From Heliocidaris tuberculata (taxonomy: Eukaryota > Echinodermata > Echinoidea > Camarodonta > Echinometridae): DNA of 64,000 bases. The translations under genes and the position numbers were made by a program. The notes beneath the pieces are model-generated. The model had not been told where the DNA came from. It did not search any database and worked only from the letters and a program-made list of their open reading frames with translations. The DNA lies in the NCBI GenBank assembly GCA_025618425.1, contig CM046838.1, forward strand, positions 13,850,010 through 13,914,009, read 5' to 3'. Numbering within the stretch: the stretch's first letter is position 1; each line of letters begins with the position of its first letter. This document shows, piece after piece, positions 33,251-45,491 of the stretch.

Positions 33251-33403
33251 TGTTGACTAAATTGCTATTGTAGTTGTTATGTTTCTATGAGGATGAAATA
33301 TCATCCCCTTTTCAAATTAAGGAAGAGGAGTAGAAGAAAATTGTCAATATTGGTGAGATATCATTAAAAGTTTTCATTCTCTCTTTATTTCTTGTTTCAA
33401 CAG

Positions 33404-33550
33404 CCTGTAACACATGTGTTTGCAAGGAACATCGCCAAACAAGTTCTGAAGACCCATTCCAAGCCACTTCTCCTGAGTATAGCATTGGAGGATTAGACAC
33501 CAGAAACACTCAAGAGCATTGAGAAAGTCATACAGGACTATGTGATTTGA
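33404..33550 (+). pseudogene. PSMG3: Proteasome assembly chaperone 3-like, last exon with premature stop
   Basis: After a TTTCAACAG acceptor the frame reads PVTHVFARNIAKQVLKTHSK, LLLSIALED, TAG at 33494-33496, then still in frame TPETLKSIEKVIQDYVI and TGA at 33548-33550. The sequence after the TAG matches the expected last helix of PSMG3 (human MEGLKALREVIRVCQVW, recalled), so the stop removes about 17 residues. The single exon C is shared by both duplicated exon sets. The alternatives are C-terminal shortening or readthrough in a live gene, but the damage in exons A and B argues against it. Confidence 0.7.
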
Positions 33551-33818
33551 ACCTAAAACCCTAGAAGGACATGACAAGATCATTTTAATAGTTCAACACT
33601 GCATTGGTGGAAATGTGTGCAGAGGAAAAGTATGCCAAGATGGAAGTTGAAAGACAGTGCTGTGGAAAAGACATGAAAATGATCCAAATAATCATGAAAG
33701 GATGTTTGCTGGTTATGATACTGTTTCTAGCACACCTTGAAGTTTCATAGATTCTTGAAGACCTTCAACTTCAGAGTCGATTTCTGCTTTCCAAATAGGC
33801 CTACAATAGACCTACAAT

Positions 33819-34048
33819 AGACCTGTTCACAAAGTTATTCAAATTTATGGATGTTTCTTTCCTGGGGACCTAGTAACGAGGTATTCCATTAACCTGTTAT
33901 TAATGAATGAACTACAATACTTGGAATCCAATTTGCATACATTACTTGTTCCTATGTCTGACAAGTCTCTGACAAGCTTTCAGGTTATCAAGAACAACCT
34001 TTGTTTTAAAAGTATGCATAAAATTTGAATATATTTGTGAACAGGTCT
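33819..34048. mobile_element. MITE, AGACCTGTTCACAAA family (copy 3)
   Basis: A complete copy with both inverted ends and an interior nearly identical to 19108-19323, preceded by a CTACAATAGAC duplicate. Confidence 0.9.
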
Positions 34049-34096
34049 ATGATACTGTACAGGATAATCATACAAGTCGTGTATGTTTGTTTGGTA

Positions 34097-34272
34097 CAGT
34101 GGAAACTCAGTATAACGAGGTCCTTGGGACCATCCAAATTACCTTGTTATAGCACGAATCTTGTTATATCAGGATTAAAAAACAATAGAATATAAAGAGC
34201 TGGGACCAAAATATTACCTTGTTATATCAGGAATATTGTTATATCAGATCTCTTTATACTGAGTTTCCACTG
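34097..34272. mobile_element. Pogo/Tigger-like MITE
   Basis: The ends CAGTGGAAACTCAGTATAA and TTATACTGAGTTTCCACTG (with small differences) are flanked by TA on both sides. The interior repeats CTTGTTATATCAGG. It is 176 bp and non-coding; such CAGTG..ATAACGA ends are typical of pogo/Tigger derivatives. Confidence 0.85.
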
Positions 34273-34283
34273 TAGTACTAACT

Positions 34284-34430
34284 GGGGCCCTGTTTCATAA
34301 AACTTGTTATCAATAACAACTGCCCTATTTCTATGACAAATTTGCTCTCAGCCAATCAGAATGAAGGATTTCAGTAGCTTATAACAATTATTGTAACTTT
34401 TTATTGATAACAAGGTATCATTTGCTCTTC
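34284..34430. mobile_element. Short hAT-like MITE, GGGCCCTGTTTCATAAA type
   Basis: It starts GGGGCCCTGTTTCATAAAAC with inverted TTGTTATCAATAACAA words; the right part has TTATTGATAACAAGG. Probably incomplete at the right end. Confidence 0.5.
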
Positions 34431-34439
34431 ATGTATTAG

Positions 34440-35455
34440 TATTATCTTTTACTGGCAAAGATAAAAACAGGAGAACAGTGAGTACAAAACTGCAGAAGAG
34501 TCCCATGGATGCTGGGCAAAAGAAAATATCAATTAAACAACTACAATATATAAACCCATAGGTCTTCTTTTCCAACTGATTATATATGTCAACTTTGTAT
34601 TTATACATGTAGTTTATTTAGGATAATGTGGTTGAACTCCAAGGTCTAGTGTTCTGTGCTTGATAACTAGAAAGAGCCAAAGATAGGACAAACCATATAC
34701 AAGGTGGGTGTAAAAAAGTATTGATTAACATTCTTAAAGATGTTGATGTCTGATGTTGAAAGTAGAGTATCAATTATGTTAAAAATGATCTTGTTTAGCA
34801 CATATAAAGAAAAAACTAGAAGATCCTGTCAACTCCATACAAATGGAGAACAAAAGAAGGGTAGGAATGAATTAGTCTGTCAACTGAAGTTGACCAATTT
34901 TGAATTTGTTTGCGAAGTTGAAAGAGTACAGAACATTTGGGTTTTCTGGCATTGTATTCCATTTCTATCCCCTCTCTTGTAACTTAAAAGTACAGTTTTT
35001 CATGTCTTTACCAACAGGCAATGGAAGTTCAGTACACTCAACTCTTCATGTTCCCTCGATTTCTTTTAAATTTATGCCAGAGTCCTGACCAGTTCTTATG
35101 CTTCGACTGATTTTCAGTCAACCTCACTAAGTATGATTCGACTGTGATCCAATAATGTGAAAGAAACTGCAATATATTCAAACACGTTAAGTCAATTCCA
35201 TTAAGGTTCCCAATACGTGTAGTCCTATGAATAATTGTGGTGTATTGTGGGCCGAGTAGTGACATCTGCACATGTGCAATACTGTATTGATTTGAAGCTG
35301 ATTTGGCCTTTTTTCGATTGGAAATCCTACAACACTACCCACTTTCAAGTACTTTGTTTACACAGTACATGACCATTATGAATCTTGTTCAAGAAGATTT
35401 AACATCTTTGATTATCTTATATTGCAATTTCTTCTAAAAACAGATCGCAGTCAGC
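34440..35455. other. No gene recognised
   Basis: Short open frames on both strands have no recognisable domain. Sequence is AT-rich. Confidence 0.4.
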
Positions 35456-35461
35456 ATTGGC

Positions 35462-35651
35462 AACCACTGTTTTCAATGGCTTATCTCAAAAGGGCGCGGC
35501 ACAGCGCGTTGTGGAGCGCTTAATGCATCCTTTCAAGAAAAAAAAAAGGGGGGGGGGGAGCTCTTCTCGAACTGGAAGGGGTACGTTTACTAGTCTTCCA
35601 CCGCCCCGCATCGCGCCGCACCCTTTCGAGATAAGCCGTTTTCAGTGTGGT
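35462..35651. mobile_element. GC-rich MITE, GGCTTATCTC ends
   Basis: The inverted ends ACCACTGTTTTCAATGGCTTATCTC-like and GAGATAAGCCGTTTTCAGTGTGGT-like frame a 190 bp GC-rich interior with AAAGGGCGCGGC on both sides and an A/G run in the middle. Confidence 0.75.
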
Positions 35652-36273
35652 TTCCTTCTGTTACTTTAAAACTTCTTTCATTTTTCCCCCCTAAGGATTC
35701 GGTGAACACACTTCACTGAAATCTAAAGCTTTGTCTGCGCTATGGGGGGGGGGGGGGGGGGGGGGGGAGGAGGAGAGGGACCTTGATTAAAATCTTAACG
35801 TTTCAATCCAGTGTGAATGATTTATATTGAAAGCCCTTGAAAGTAACCTTGAAATTTTAAATTTTACACATGAATGATTCTGTTTGGAAGTAATTTTGTC
35901 AAGAAAAATTAAAATGTAAACTAGAAGAATATTTGTTGGAAATGTGGTATTTGTTTCTCTGTTTCATTTTAGAATCGTAAAATAAACATAAGGTTGTCAA
36001 AGACGCAGGCACAGGGTCTTCAATAATGAGATAAAAGAGAACAAAATTCAGTGAAAAATGTGGAATCATTATTTATTGCTTGAAGTACAAAAAATACATA
36101 TATGGCAGGTGATACAAAAAATAATACAAATAATAATACAAATAAGGTGCATATTCTGATCCACAAATGAAATGACATAAGGCCTCTATTGACTAAACAC
36201 AGCACATTTTTGTTATTTCCTTGTCTGAAAAAAGCACCAACTACTCAAAGACATAACCGCATAACTACAATCC

Positions 36274-36459
36274 TGTAAAACCTGAAACTGTTGTTTGCAT
36301 GAAATGTTCACTAATTTCGCTAGTGGTTTAGATTCGCAAAAGTTTCTTTGAATGATTGATTGAATGACAACTGACAAAACATTGCACATTTGCAAAGCAA
36401 AAAAACATTCCGGGAAAATTGCCATGTTTGCAAAATTCGTGAAAGTTTCTGGTTTTATA
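36274..36459. mobile_element. MITE, TGTAAAACC...TTTCTGGTTTTA family (copy 2)
   Basis: A diverged copy of the element at 32187-32391; both inverted ends and the AATTTCGC/ATTCGTGAAAG words remain. Confidence 0.7.
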
Positions 36460-37329
36460 CTACCATGACTACAGTAGGCCTGTAATCACTGGTGTAGCCG
36501 AACTTTTTGAACAAGGGGGGGGGGGGGCACAAAACATCCGAACCAATGGTGATCCCGAAAAAATCCTTTTGCAGGTCCTAAGTTGCGGCAGAAGGGTTGG
36601 GATGGGTAGGACGTCTGCTGTTCCTGTCACCCATCTATTCATAGTTTGCATGTGATCATAGGCGTATAGGCTTATTTTTGCGAGGTGGCCGACACCTTAT
36701 GCCTGAATATCAACTCTCCAGTTTGTAAATTTTGGCACTTTTTTGGAGGGAAAATATAAAGAAATCTATAAAAAATCTAATTATTGAATATCGGAACTGC
36801 GGGGGAGGGGGGCTCTGCAGCCCCCAGCCCCTGGCCCCCGCCTCATACCCCTATGCTTTTGATTTAACTTTATTTTTGATTTACTGTAATGTCTTTAGCA
36901 ACAGCAATAATGACTCATGGAGATTAGTGAGTGGGTATATTTTTTTGCCTCCTTGCATTTTGATTTAAAGGTTAAGGTTAATTCCTTATAATTCATGCAT
37001 ATTGATATATGTATGTCTGAAAATATTGTAGATTTAAGTTTCATGCATAATTTAAGAGAGGGTTCAAATTCGCTCTGTATATGGCTTTACAGGCTACAAT
37101 ATTAGCTCTGTTTACATTTTTGACGGTTCGCTTCAAATGTCTACCTCATAATATAGTGTTGCGAGGTCGCATTGGGACCGAGCGAGAAAATTTTTCGGAA
37201 AATTTTCCTTAATTTATGAGATTTTAAGAGAAATTTGGCTACATTTTCCTATTTGAAATAAATGCTTCAGAATGATTGAAAGATTCATTAATTATCTTTG
37301 TATGATGTCTTCATTTTTTGTTTTAAGCA

Positions 37330-37550
37330 GATGAACGGGGGGGGGGGGCATGACCCCCCCCCCCCTTGTGCCCTCTGGCTAAGCCTATTCCTGTAATAAC
37401 AATACTCAGTTCTCGTATAGCGCGTAATACATATTCATCAATGTCTCTATGCGCTTCCAAAGAGCTTTGGATTATTACTATGGCTCAGCCCGAAGGTGCT
37501 GAAGCCTCAAGGAGTAAACTCCTACCCGTACTATATAGGCCTACATATAT
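37330..37550 (-). repeat. G/C-run repeat next to ATAGCGC-family LINE end
   Basis: G10 and C12 runs at 37338-37367, then TATAGCGCGTAATACA and CTCTATGCGCTTCCAAAG, matching the element at 30126-30420. Confidence 0.5.
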
Positions 37551-38423
37551 GTAAGATATACCCAGCAGCTAACCTGACTTTGTAAAGGAGTTGGATTTTA
37601 CATAATGAATACATTATACATGTAATTAGCATTCAGTTCAGTATTTATTCATTCATGGCAAGTATGTGGATGTTAGATCAGTTATTTTCCATTTAACTGA
37701 CTATTCTACACAGAGGTAATACTACGTATTTACGTACGAGGAACTGATTTACACTTCTAAACAAGTACATTATATTAAAGATATAAAAACTGATCATGGA
37801 TAAGCTGTGCTACATGTGTATCTGCACTTCATAATTTACAACATGGGATATGAATGTTGGTATCTTGAGATCTGTGTAGCTATCTTTCAAGAAAGAGGGG
37901 GGGGGGGCTACCATTTTACATAAAAAAGGTAAATCTGTACTGTGGAATGTCTCATACATCTTGTCTTGTTGCCAATGTTTATTTCCTTTCAAGATGCAAT
38001 GTTCATTTTATATCGACTAAATTTCATACCCTCCCTCTCCTGATATTTTCCCCCAATATAACAATAATATTGAATTATCACGGCTATTCTTTTTGAAACC
38101 TTCATTAACCGACCACTTTCAAGACTACTTTTAAAAATTTCTTCAATGCAAGTTACCCTTACAGGAGAATGACCCCCTCCAAAAAAAAAACAACAAACAA
38201 AACAAAAACAAAACAACAACAACAAAAAAAAACCCACCAACAAACAAATCAAAACTAAAACAACAACAACAAACAAACAAACAGCAGATTATCTGGAAAC
38301 TACACTTGTTTGATCATATGATTATATGACCAAACTAATTGTTAAATGATTCTTGTTTGCATGTTACATGTACCTCCTGAAAAATTTATTTTTAAACCAA
38401 AAGTACCGGTAATCATTTTCTTG

Positions 38424-39047
38424 TCCCCTGCAACCCAAATGCAAGTTGATTCTTGTTGATGTGCAGGGATGCATAGGACTTATATTTTGTTATTCAAACA
38501 TCTAAATATGTTTCATAAATTTTGTAAATATTTTAAAAAATCATTTTCTCTCCACCCTAAAAAAAAAAATGCCCAAGATCTCATTCCTGCAATGACATCA
38601 TCTGTCAATCATTAGTGAGCTAAGGAGAGACAGTGGTATGTAGCTTTGCCAGAGATGACCATCTGTTCTAATAGACCATACAATGCCTACACAGGAGTTG
38701 ATAATTATGTCAGACATGCTGTAGCATCACCAGGAAAAAATGGTAATGAGGAGGTATTGTTTGAAAGCATGCAATGCTATTGTGAGCATGTGCTGAGCTG
38801 AGGGAAGTTACATTCCACTGTAGAATGTAGAATGTTATTGTAGTTGACTGATGATGTCATTCCAGGAATGAGATGTGGAGCTTTTTTAGGGTGGAGCTTA
38901 GGAGGTTGGGAAAAATATTTCAAAATATATTTAAAAATCAATGAAAAATATCTGGATGTTTGAATAACAGAATATTAGTTGTATGCATCCCTGCCCACCA
39001 ACAGCAATAAACTGGCATTTGGGTTGCGTTTGGGTTGCAGGGGCCTT
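38424..39047. mobile_element. Foldback, GCAACCCAAATGCAAGTT family (long copy)
   Basis: The inverted arms of about 180 bp contain GCATCCCTGC, TTCAAACATCTA, CCACCCTAAAAA and TCATTCCTGCAATGACATCAT-like inner ends. The right end is followed by TTAA. The unique middle is about 260 bp. The copy at 31075-31305 appears to be a deletion derivative. Confidence 0.85.
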
Positions 39048-39084
39048 TTAAGCAGTATTCAACAGGAAAGGAATGTTCACAGAG

Positions 39085-39221
39085 AAAACGCTGTTTAAAA
39101 ATGAAAACAGATCTTTACAGTATGAACTGAACAACCTGTTGTACAGTTCATATTGCAAACAATTTGTTTAAATATTAAGCAGGTTGTATACGTTTTAAAC
39201 AACCTTTTAAACAGCGTTTTT
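39085..39221. mobile_element. Small MITE, AAAACGCTGTTTAAAA ends
   Basis: 137 bp with inverted AAAACGCTGTTTAAAA ends and an inner hairpin (CAGTATGAACTG / CAGTTCATATTG). It lies between two larger foldbacks. Confidence 0.75.
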
Positions 39222-39237
39222 ACTATATAGACATAGA

Positions 39238-41168
39238 CCCTGATAGCAGAGACTGGTCAAAATGACATCTTAATGACGTGTCATACGTCTTAAAGACGTC
39301 AGATAATGACGTCAGTACGACAATTTGCACCCACGTTTGACGTCTTGAAGACGTCTTATATTGACGTAATTTCGACGTCTTTCCGGTCAAAGAAGACGTC
39401 TTTATGACGTCCTGAAGACATGTTTATTACCAATAGACGTCATAAAGACGTCTCTTTTACGTCGTGTGCTATTCATAATGACGTATTAAAGACGTTTTAA
39501 AGACGTCCAAGAGGTCAGAAATATATCCCTTTTTACAAAGAAAACAAAATAAAAAATTAGGGTCAATTAATTAGCACACTAATACACTGACTATATTAAC
39601 GTTTTGTGATGCATCCTATCCCATCCTTAGAAATTGTATCAACCACTTGTAAAAAATGTTTGAAGATTACAATTTTCTCATGTATTTCTAAAAATACCTC
39701 CTCATGACATTGACTGAATTATGTAAACATAATAATTAATGGAAGTACATTTTCCTTCAGAACTAAAAGTGCAATCATTACATAAAGTCCTAAAAATCAA
39801 ATGTCATCTATTTCCATAAATTTTTGTCGTTTCTGCTCATTCATGAATATTCACAATCGATTATTATACTCGGATCACGACGTAAAATATGACGTCTTTT
39901 GACTTCATTCAAATTACAATAGTGAGGAGGTATTCTTACACATTACATTATGAGGAGGCATTTTAAATCGAATTGGAAAATTGTAATAATAATAATGATA
40001 ATAATGATAATAATAATGATAATAATAATAATGATAATAATAACAATAATAATAATAATGATAAATATGATAATGATATTACATGTATGTAGTAATATTA
40101 ATAATAGTGATAATGATAATGACAATGAAATTATTTATTTTCGAATACAGTAAATCTCAATCATCATCCCCTGAATTTCTATGAATAACTTCATACCACG
40201 GTCGCATCAGTGACAAAACATCCCCTAGATAACTGATAATATAAAATATATACATGTCTGAATATAGCATATCATCATCTCCTGATCATACAAATACAGA
40301 AAATATCTCGTAATTGATTGAATATCACGTAATAATATTGTCTTACAAAACTGGCGAAAAGTCTTGTAAATTATACTGACGTTAATGTCATCACATTGCC
40401 CTACAAATTTGGCAAAAATATTTCGTCATTACTGACAGATGTCATTTTGTTGTCAGTTTATGACCTGTTTAAGGTGAAGTCCACATGGAAAATAGATTTT
40501 AATATAGAAGCAGAGAAATAAGAGGAACAGTTAGGTCAGTGAAAGTGTTAACAAAGTCCGATAAAAAAATTAGGTCATTTATCCCCAATCCCCCCATCCG
40601 TCCTCTCACAATGACAGCACATCAGAATATGGCAATTTTGTTTATACAATTTTATTTATTTTGTTTGATATCATTTCCAGTATCACTTATAGGCCAACTG
40701 ATCATCGCCAGAGCTTCCCAGCTTTTGTAAATGGCTATGACAAAAATTGCTCCTCCAAAATAGTACATTTCCTGTGTCGGCATACAGGATGCCAACTCTT
40801 GTCTTTAAAAGACGTCAAAAAGACGTCTTAAAAATGTCGTTTATTTGGTCATACAAAATGGCTAAAAAAAAATGGTCTTTGAAAGACGTCATAAAGACGT
40901 CGTACTATCGTTGTTAATTTTGATTACAAAAATGGTCTTTGAAAGACGTCATAAAGACGTTGTACTATCGTTGTTAATTTTGATTACAAAAATGGTAAAG
41001 TATTGTCTTTGAACGACGTCGTAACGACGTCATAATTACGTCGTCTATACTGCAGAAATATGACGTCTTCACAAGAAATTATAAAGACGTCGTAATGACG
41101 ATGCATGAATGACGTATGACGAGTTGACCAGTTTACAACGTCTTGAAGACGTCAGTCTGCTATCAGGG
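39238..41168. mobile_element. Foldback element with GACGTC arrays
   Basis: The termini CCCTGATAGCAGA and TCTGCTATCAGGG are inverted, each followed inward by (A)CTGGTCAA. Within the first 275 bp there are 10 copies of the palindrome GACGTC and within the last 370 bp another 10, with one more at 39894, mostly as AAAGACGTC(A/T) or TGACGTCA-like words. The centre is AT-rich with an (AATAATGAT)n tract at 39983-40070. No transposase frame is visible. It is flanked by unrelated sequence and I could not define the target duplication. Confidence 0.85.
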
Positions 41169-41239
41169 CGATGAGAGTATTGCAATAAAAAAGCTGAAAA
41201 ACAACAAGGCATGCAGAAAAGATTTAATTAGAAATGAGA

Positions 41240-43510
41240 ACTGCCTCCACACCCCTCCCCCCCCAAAAAAAAAAGCTCGTACACATTATAACAGATCTCT
41301 TTAATTTGATTTTAAATGGTGGACTTGTTCCAACAGATTGGTGCGCGTTAATCATTTCAATTTTAAGAATGAGAGGGGGTACAGACCCTGATGATTACAG
41401 AGGTATTACATTATTAAGCTGCTCAGGAAAGATATTAACTTAACTTTATTCTCAATAAAAGAATATCACGATTCTTGGAAAATGACCAGCTTCTTGGGGA
41501 AGATCAAGCTGGCTTTCGACCTGGCTACTCAGCAACTGATCATGTTTTGAGATCACTTGTTGATATTTATCGGCAAACAAGAAAGAGAATTTTATACTGC
41601 GCTTTCATAGATTGAAAGAAGCATTCGACTTAGACAAATCAGCATTATGGTTTAAAATGCTTAAGTCAGGAGTTAAGGGAAAGGGTTTTAACGTTATTTG
41701 TATATGTGCAAAATCCTGCATATCTCCTATGGGAGATATAATGTTGGAGTGCGTCTGGACGATAACCTTTAACCATTGGTATTTGCCATTTATCGAATAA
41801 TTTTAATAGTTATATAAGTGAGCATTACAGTGGATTGAATCACTTAGTTTCTGAAGTTGAAAGTATGAATGATGCCAGATTATCTCTCTGTCTGTTTACA
41901 TTATAGTATGCCGATGATACTATCATTTTAGCTGAATAAACAGAATAGTTTAATACAGACTGCTCTAAATGCTGAGAATATAACACAGAAAGTGTTATAT
42001 TCTCAAGAGGAAAGGTGCGTAAATTTCCAGTATTTGTATTTGGTAATGATAACATTGCTGTTGTAGATGAATTATATACCTCGCAGTCAAATTTAATTTT
42101 AATGAGAACTATAAAAAAAAATCAATCTCATAACAAGTAAACCAAGCAAGAAAGGCATTTTATAGCATGTTAGCTAAGGCTCAGAAAATGCAACTATACC
42201 ATAGACATCCAATGTGAATTATTTGATCATCTGCTATTGTCAATCTTGCTCTATGGTTGTGAGGTATAGGGCTGTGAAGATTTGAATCAGTTGGAAGTGT
42301 TCCATAGGAATTTTTGAGAACTATTTATGCAGTGTAGGCCTACATGTCAACAAATCCACTTCAGATTGCATGGCATATCGATAGACGGGACGAAGTACTC
42401 TCGACATACATGTAACTTGTTAAGTTACGAATGGTTGTGTTTGGGCTTAGAATTGTCGTCGGAGACCAAAATAAATATTCTAAGATTATCTATGATATTC
42501 AAAGAAGCTTACAGGAGGGTGATGAGAACTCTTTTGATTTTAAATGGTTGAAATTTATCTAAAGTAGAAGAGGTATGGGGAAAGTGTGGTTATCCAACTG
42601 GATATTAAGTGCATTAAAACTATTGCTGAATGATAATGTTTAATCGAAACTGGAGAGGAAATATGGTCTAACAGAATTTTTTTTTTCAAACTACAGAATC
42701 TTTATAGATGAATTAATTTTTGAGAAATACTTGATGGCACTTAATAATAAAGACATTATTATATTTTGTAAATTTAGATGTCAATCGTACAATTTACCTG
42801 TAAATAGAGGTAGGTTCAGTCAGTAGAATGAAGGTGTTTATTGTTCTATCTGTTTAACTAATGATATTGGAGATGAATTCCACTATATTTTTATGTGTCC
42901 ATATTTTGCAAAAGAAAGACCGATGTATCTAAAACGACATTTTGTTATAGGCAACCAAGTGCACTAAAAAAATGCACACTCTATTCAGCTCAGCCAATAT
43001 GCCATCTATTTATTTATTCATTTGTGATATCTAGACATATTTATTTCTGATATTTTTGAAGACTTATAAACCTAATCAAGACAATAATTTGTACAGTATT
43101 TTTCTCACACTTTCCAAAGATCCCATGACGCAAGAGTAGATTCGTATATGTATGTAAAGAAAAAGTATCGCGTAGGGGTAAAGAAGTTAAGCCACCTTTA
43201 CGGCTTGACTTGTCGTATCACTATTTGCAGATTTGTAAGCCACCTTCACGGCTTGACTTGTAAATAAATATGTTGTATGGTTTTCGTATCACTATACATA
43301 TGTTTATAACTTTTATATAACGCTTTTACCTTGTGTTATATGTTTGTTAGTACCATTTATCTACTAAAGTTTACATAATCAAAGTGTTTACTATGTATTG
43401 TTTATCTCACTTTATATTACATTTATGCCTTGATAAATCATGATTTTGATTGTACTCTCATACTCCGAAATGGGGTCGAAACAGTCAATAAATCAACTCA
43501 ACTCAACTCA
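41240..43510 (+). mobile_element. Decayed LINE with (CAACT)n tail
   Basis: Plus-strand frame pieces: DLFNLILNGGLVPTDW and DPDDYRGITLLSCSGKI (RT motif around 41300-41430), RFLENDQLLGEDQAGFRPGY (41465-41530), KEAFDLDKSALWFKML (motif A region, about 41615) and YADDT at about 41910. Later pieces continue in several frames to about 42950. The tail at 43487-43510 is AATCAACTCAACTC. At least five frame breaks show it is dead. Conserved DYRGITLL and GFRPGYS point to a different LINE branch from the CR1-like copies, but I cannot name it. Confidence 0.75.
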
Positions 43511-43519
43511 ACCAACAAC

Positions 43520-44360
43520 TATTCCACATGAACAGTATATGACTAGATAATATTATCACGAATTACCAGACTTGTACTGCTAGAAAAGCACCTTAAATCA
43601 CCCTGCTTTTCCACAATTTGAAGATCCACAAAAATTCTGAAATAAAAACTGCTCTATTACCAGGGACCCGGAACTGTGAACTTACTACCAAACATTGCGC
43701 AAAACTTGCAAAAAGGGTAAGGATCTCTTTACTGTAATGTACTGCATCATTCCTTTATAGATTTCATACACTTCCATCACGAATCAAACATATACAGGCA
43801 CATTTTACTTTTATGAATATATCAAATAAATAAAAAATGAGGAAATAACATGCGATTACTCAATTTTTTATCAATTTCTCATTCTTAAATGTGTCCCTAA
43901 ACTGCTAAAGATAAGAGTAAATCAATATTCCTCCTTTCCACTTTGTAATGCAGACGTACACACATACTTAGAAAAACCCTGAGGAATTGAAAGAAACCTA
44001 TCAAAGTTTGCCATCGTTATCTTAATTCCACTTGTCATCTTAGCATCAAACTGAATACTGAATATTCCTTGTCTGAAGGATTCATTCACGTTCAACGTCA
44101 CTGATTATTCAAAGTAGAAAACAACAAAAAAGTTCTATAAAAAGACCTAAGTATTTCCATATCAAGAAATAAACCTACATATAGTCATTTTTCTGTCATT
44201 GCAATTTGCTTGATCATTGCTCAACGGTTACTAATTTTCAGTCCAACTGAAGGATTGCAAAATCAAATCAGAAAAAAAATTCTTGCATAAACAAACTATT
44301 TCACCCTCAGTTTATGCATATGAGTTTAAGCTGTCTAATTTTAGCACCATGTATTCATGA
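43520..44360. other. No gene recognised
   Basis: AT-rich, presumably downstream of the receptor gene; no complete element seen. Confidence 0.4.
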
Positions 44361-44364
44361 ACAT

Positions 44365-44510
44365 TTTGATTGATTGATTTTATTTTTCCATGCATCAAAT
44401 ACAAAATAACATATCAACAAAATAATGAAAAGGTCATCGCATGGGAGGGGTTACTCAGTCATAAGCCTAAGGCTTGAAAGTAACGCCCCTCAAGAAAGGG
44501 AAAGCCCCCT
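44365..44510 (-). mobile_element. CR1-like LINE 3' tail in the receptor 3' flank
   Basis: On the minus strand the sequence ends GGAAAAATAAAATCAATCAATCAA, preceded by a CCTTAGGCTTATGACTGAG segment. The AATAAA could serve the receptor transcript as polyadenylation signal, about 240 bp after its stop codon. Confidence 0.6.
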
Positions 44511-44618
44511 TTTAAAATATAAACATCGTAAATATATATAACGATTACTTAAATGGGGATCACAAATAATAAAGAGTGTGTCATGTCAGCAGAAACTGCA
44601 TGGAGTTGAGATCTTTCT

Positions 44619-45491
44619 CTAGATCCCAACCGGCACTGCATCGCTCCTTGGTGATAGGGGTGTATTGGGGTGTGAGAGCTTGGTGTAGGACCCCACTCCG
44701 TCTCCCATCTCAGAATCCGAGGGGGACAGACTACCGGAGGTAACAGTTTCTTCGGAGTCAATGGATGACTGCTTCCTAGTTGCATTCATCATGTAGTACT
44801 CACCTTGGAGGGGAGTGGTCTCTGAATACGTTGAGGTAGAACTCATTTCAGTCATTGTTCCTGCGACATATCCACTGTCTGTATACTTAGGAAAAGACAA
44901 TATTGCTGCATCATCACAGCTTCTTTCCTGCTTCCCATTATCTATCACAACCCTGCAAGGGATGCTTAAGGAATCAAACCTAAAGTAACCGCTGTCCTCT
45001 GCAGGTTTAGCTTGATTTGAGATCGGATGAGGAGGAGGAGACTGCACATAGCCTGAGTCAGTAGATGAGGGGTTTCGGGGCGGAGGACCTAAGCAATCTT
45101 CACTGCAGCTGGTATTCAGAATGATACCATTGGGGAGCAGAGACTGTAAACCCGTCCCTCCAGAGCTATGATCATTTACAGATGAAGACGATGAGAATGC
45201 TACAGGTGCATTTTCCATTTCCATTTCCATGGTAACCACATGATCACAGTCCTCTGATAGGGAGCCCTCTGTTGAGTGAGGCGGAGACTGATCAGGGATT
45301 GGAGGGTGTGGCACTGCATTTCCACCAGCTCTTCCGGCAGGCGGTGTATCAATCAGAACTATAGTCCCAATCTCGTCTTCTCTATCATCCGCAGGAGGAG
45401 GAGAGGGAGGAGGAGGGATACCTGCTAGGGTATCAAACTCTTCTCTTTCAGGTATCTTTGGCCGAATATCTCCCATGGCAAAAGCTGCTTT
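44619..45491 (-). CDS. Class I cytokine receptor-like gene, last exon: cytoplasmic tail
   Basis: The terminal exon starts after a TATTGCAG acceptor and encodes 290 residues to a TAG at 44621-44619. It begins KAAFAMGDIRPKIPEREEF. PKIP, 24-27 residues after the membrane segment, fits the Box1 that binds Janus kinases in gp130-type receptors (gp130 has PNVP). The tail is Pro/Ser-rich and acidic, as in signalling receptors. It has three DSGY motifs (DSGYVQS, DSGYFRF, DSGYVAG) and EYYMMN, which fits a YxxM site for PI3-kinase. These tyrosines are the likely phosphorylation and SH2-docking sites. I see no canonical YxxQ STAT3 motif. The DSG cores resemble beta-TrCP degrons that control turnover of several cytokine receptors, though spacing to the following Ser differs. 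Family level: good; orthologue: not assignable. Confidence 0.8.
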   Translation of the reverse strand, partial: KAAFAMGDIRPKIPEREEFDTLAGIPPPPSPPPADDREDEIGTIVLIDTPPAGRAGGNAVPHPPIPDQSPPHSTEGSLSEDCDHVVTMEMEMENAPVAFSSSSSVNDHSSGGTGLQSLLPNGIILNTSCSEDCLGPPPRNPSSTDSGYVQSPPPHPISNQAKPAEDSGYFRFDSLSIPCRVVIDNGKQERSCDDAAILSFPKYTDSGYVAGTMTEMSSTSTYSETTPLQGEYYMMNATRKQSSIDSEETVTSGSLSPSDSEMGDGVGSYTKLSHPNTPLSPRSDAVPVGI

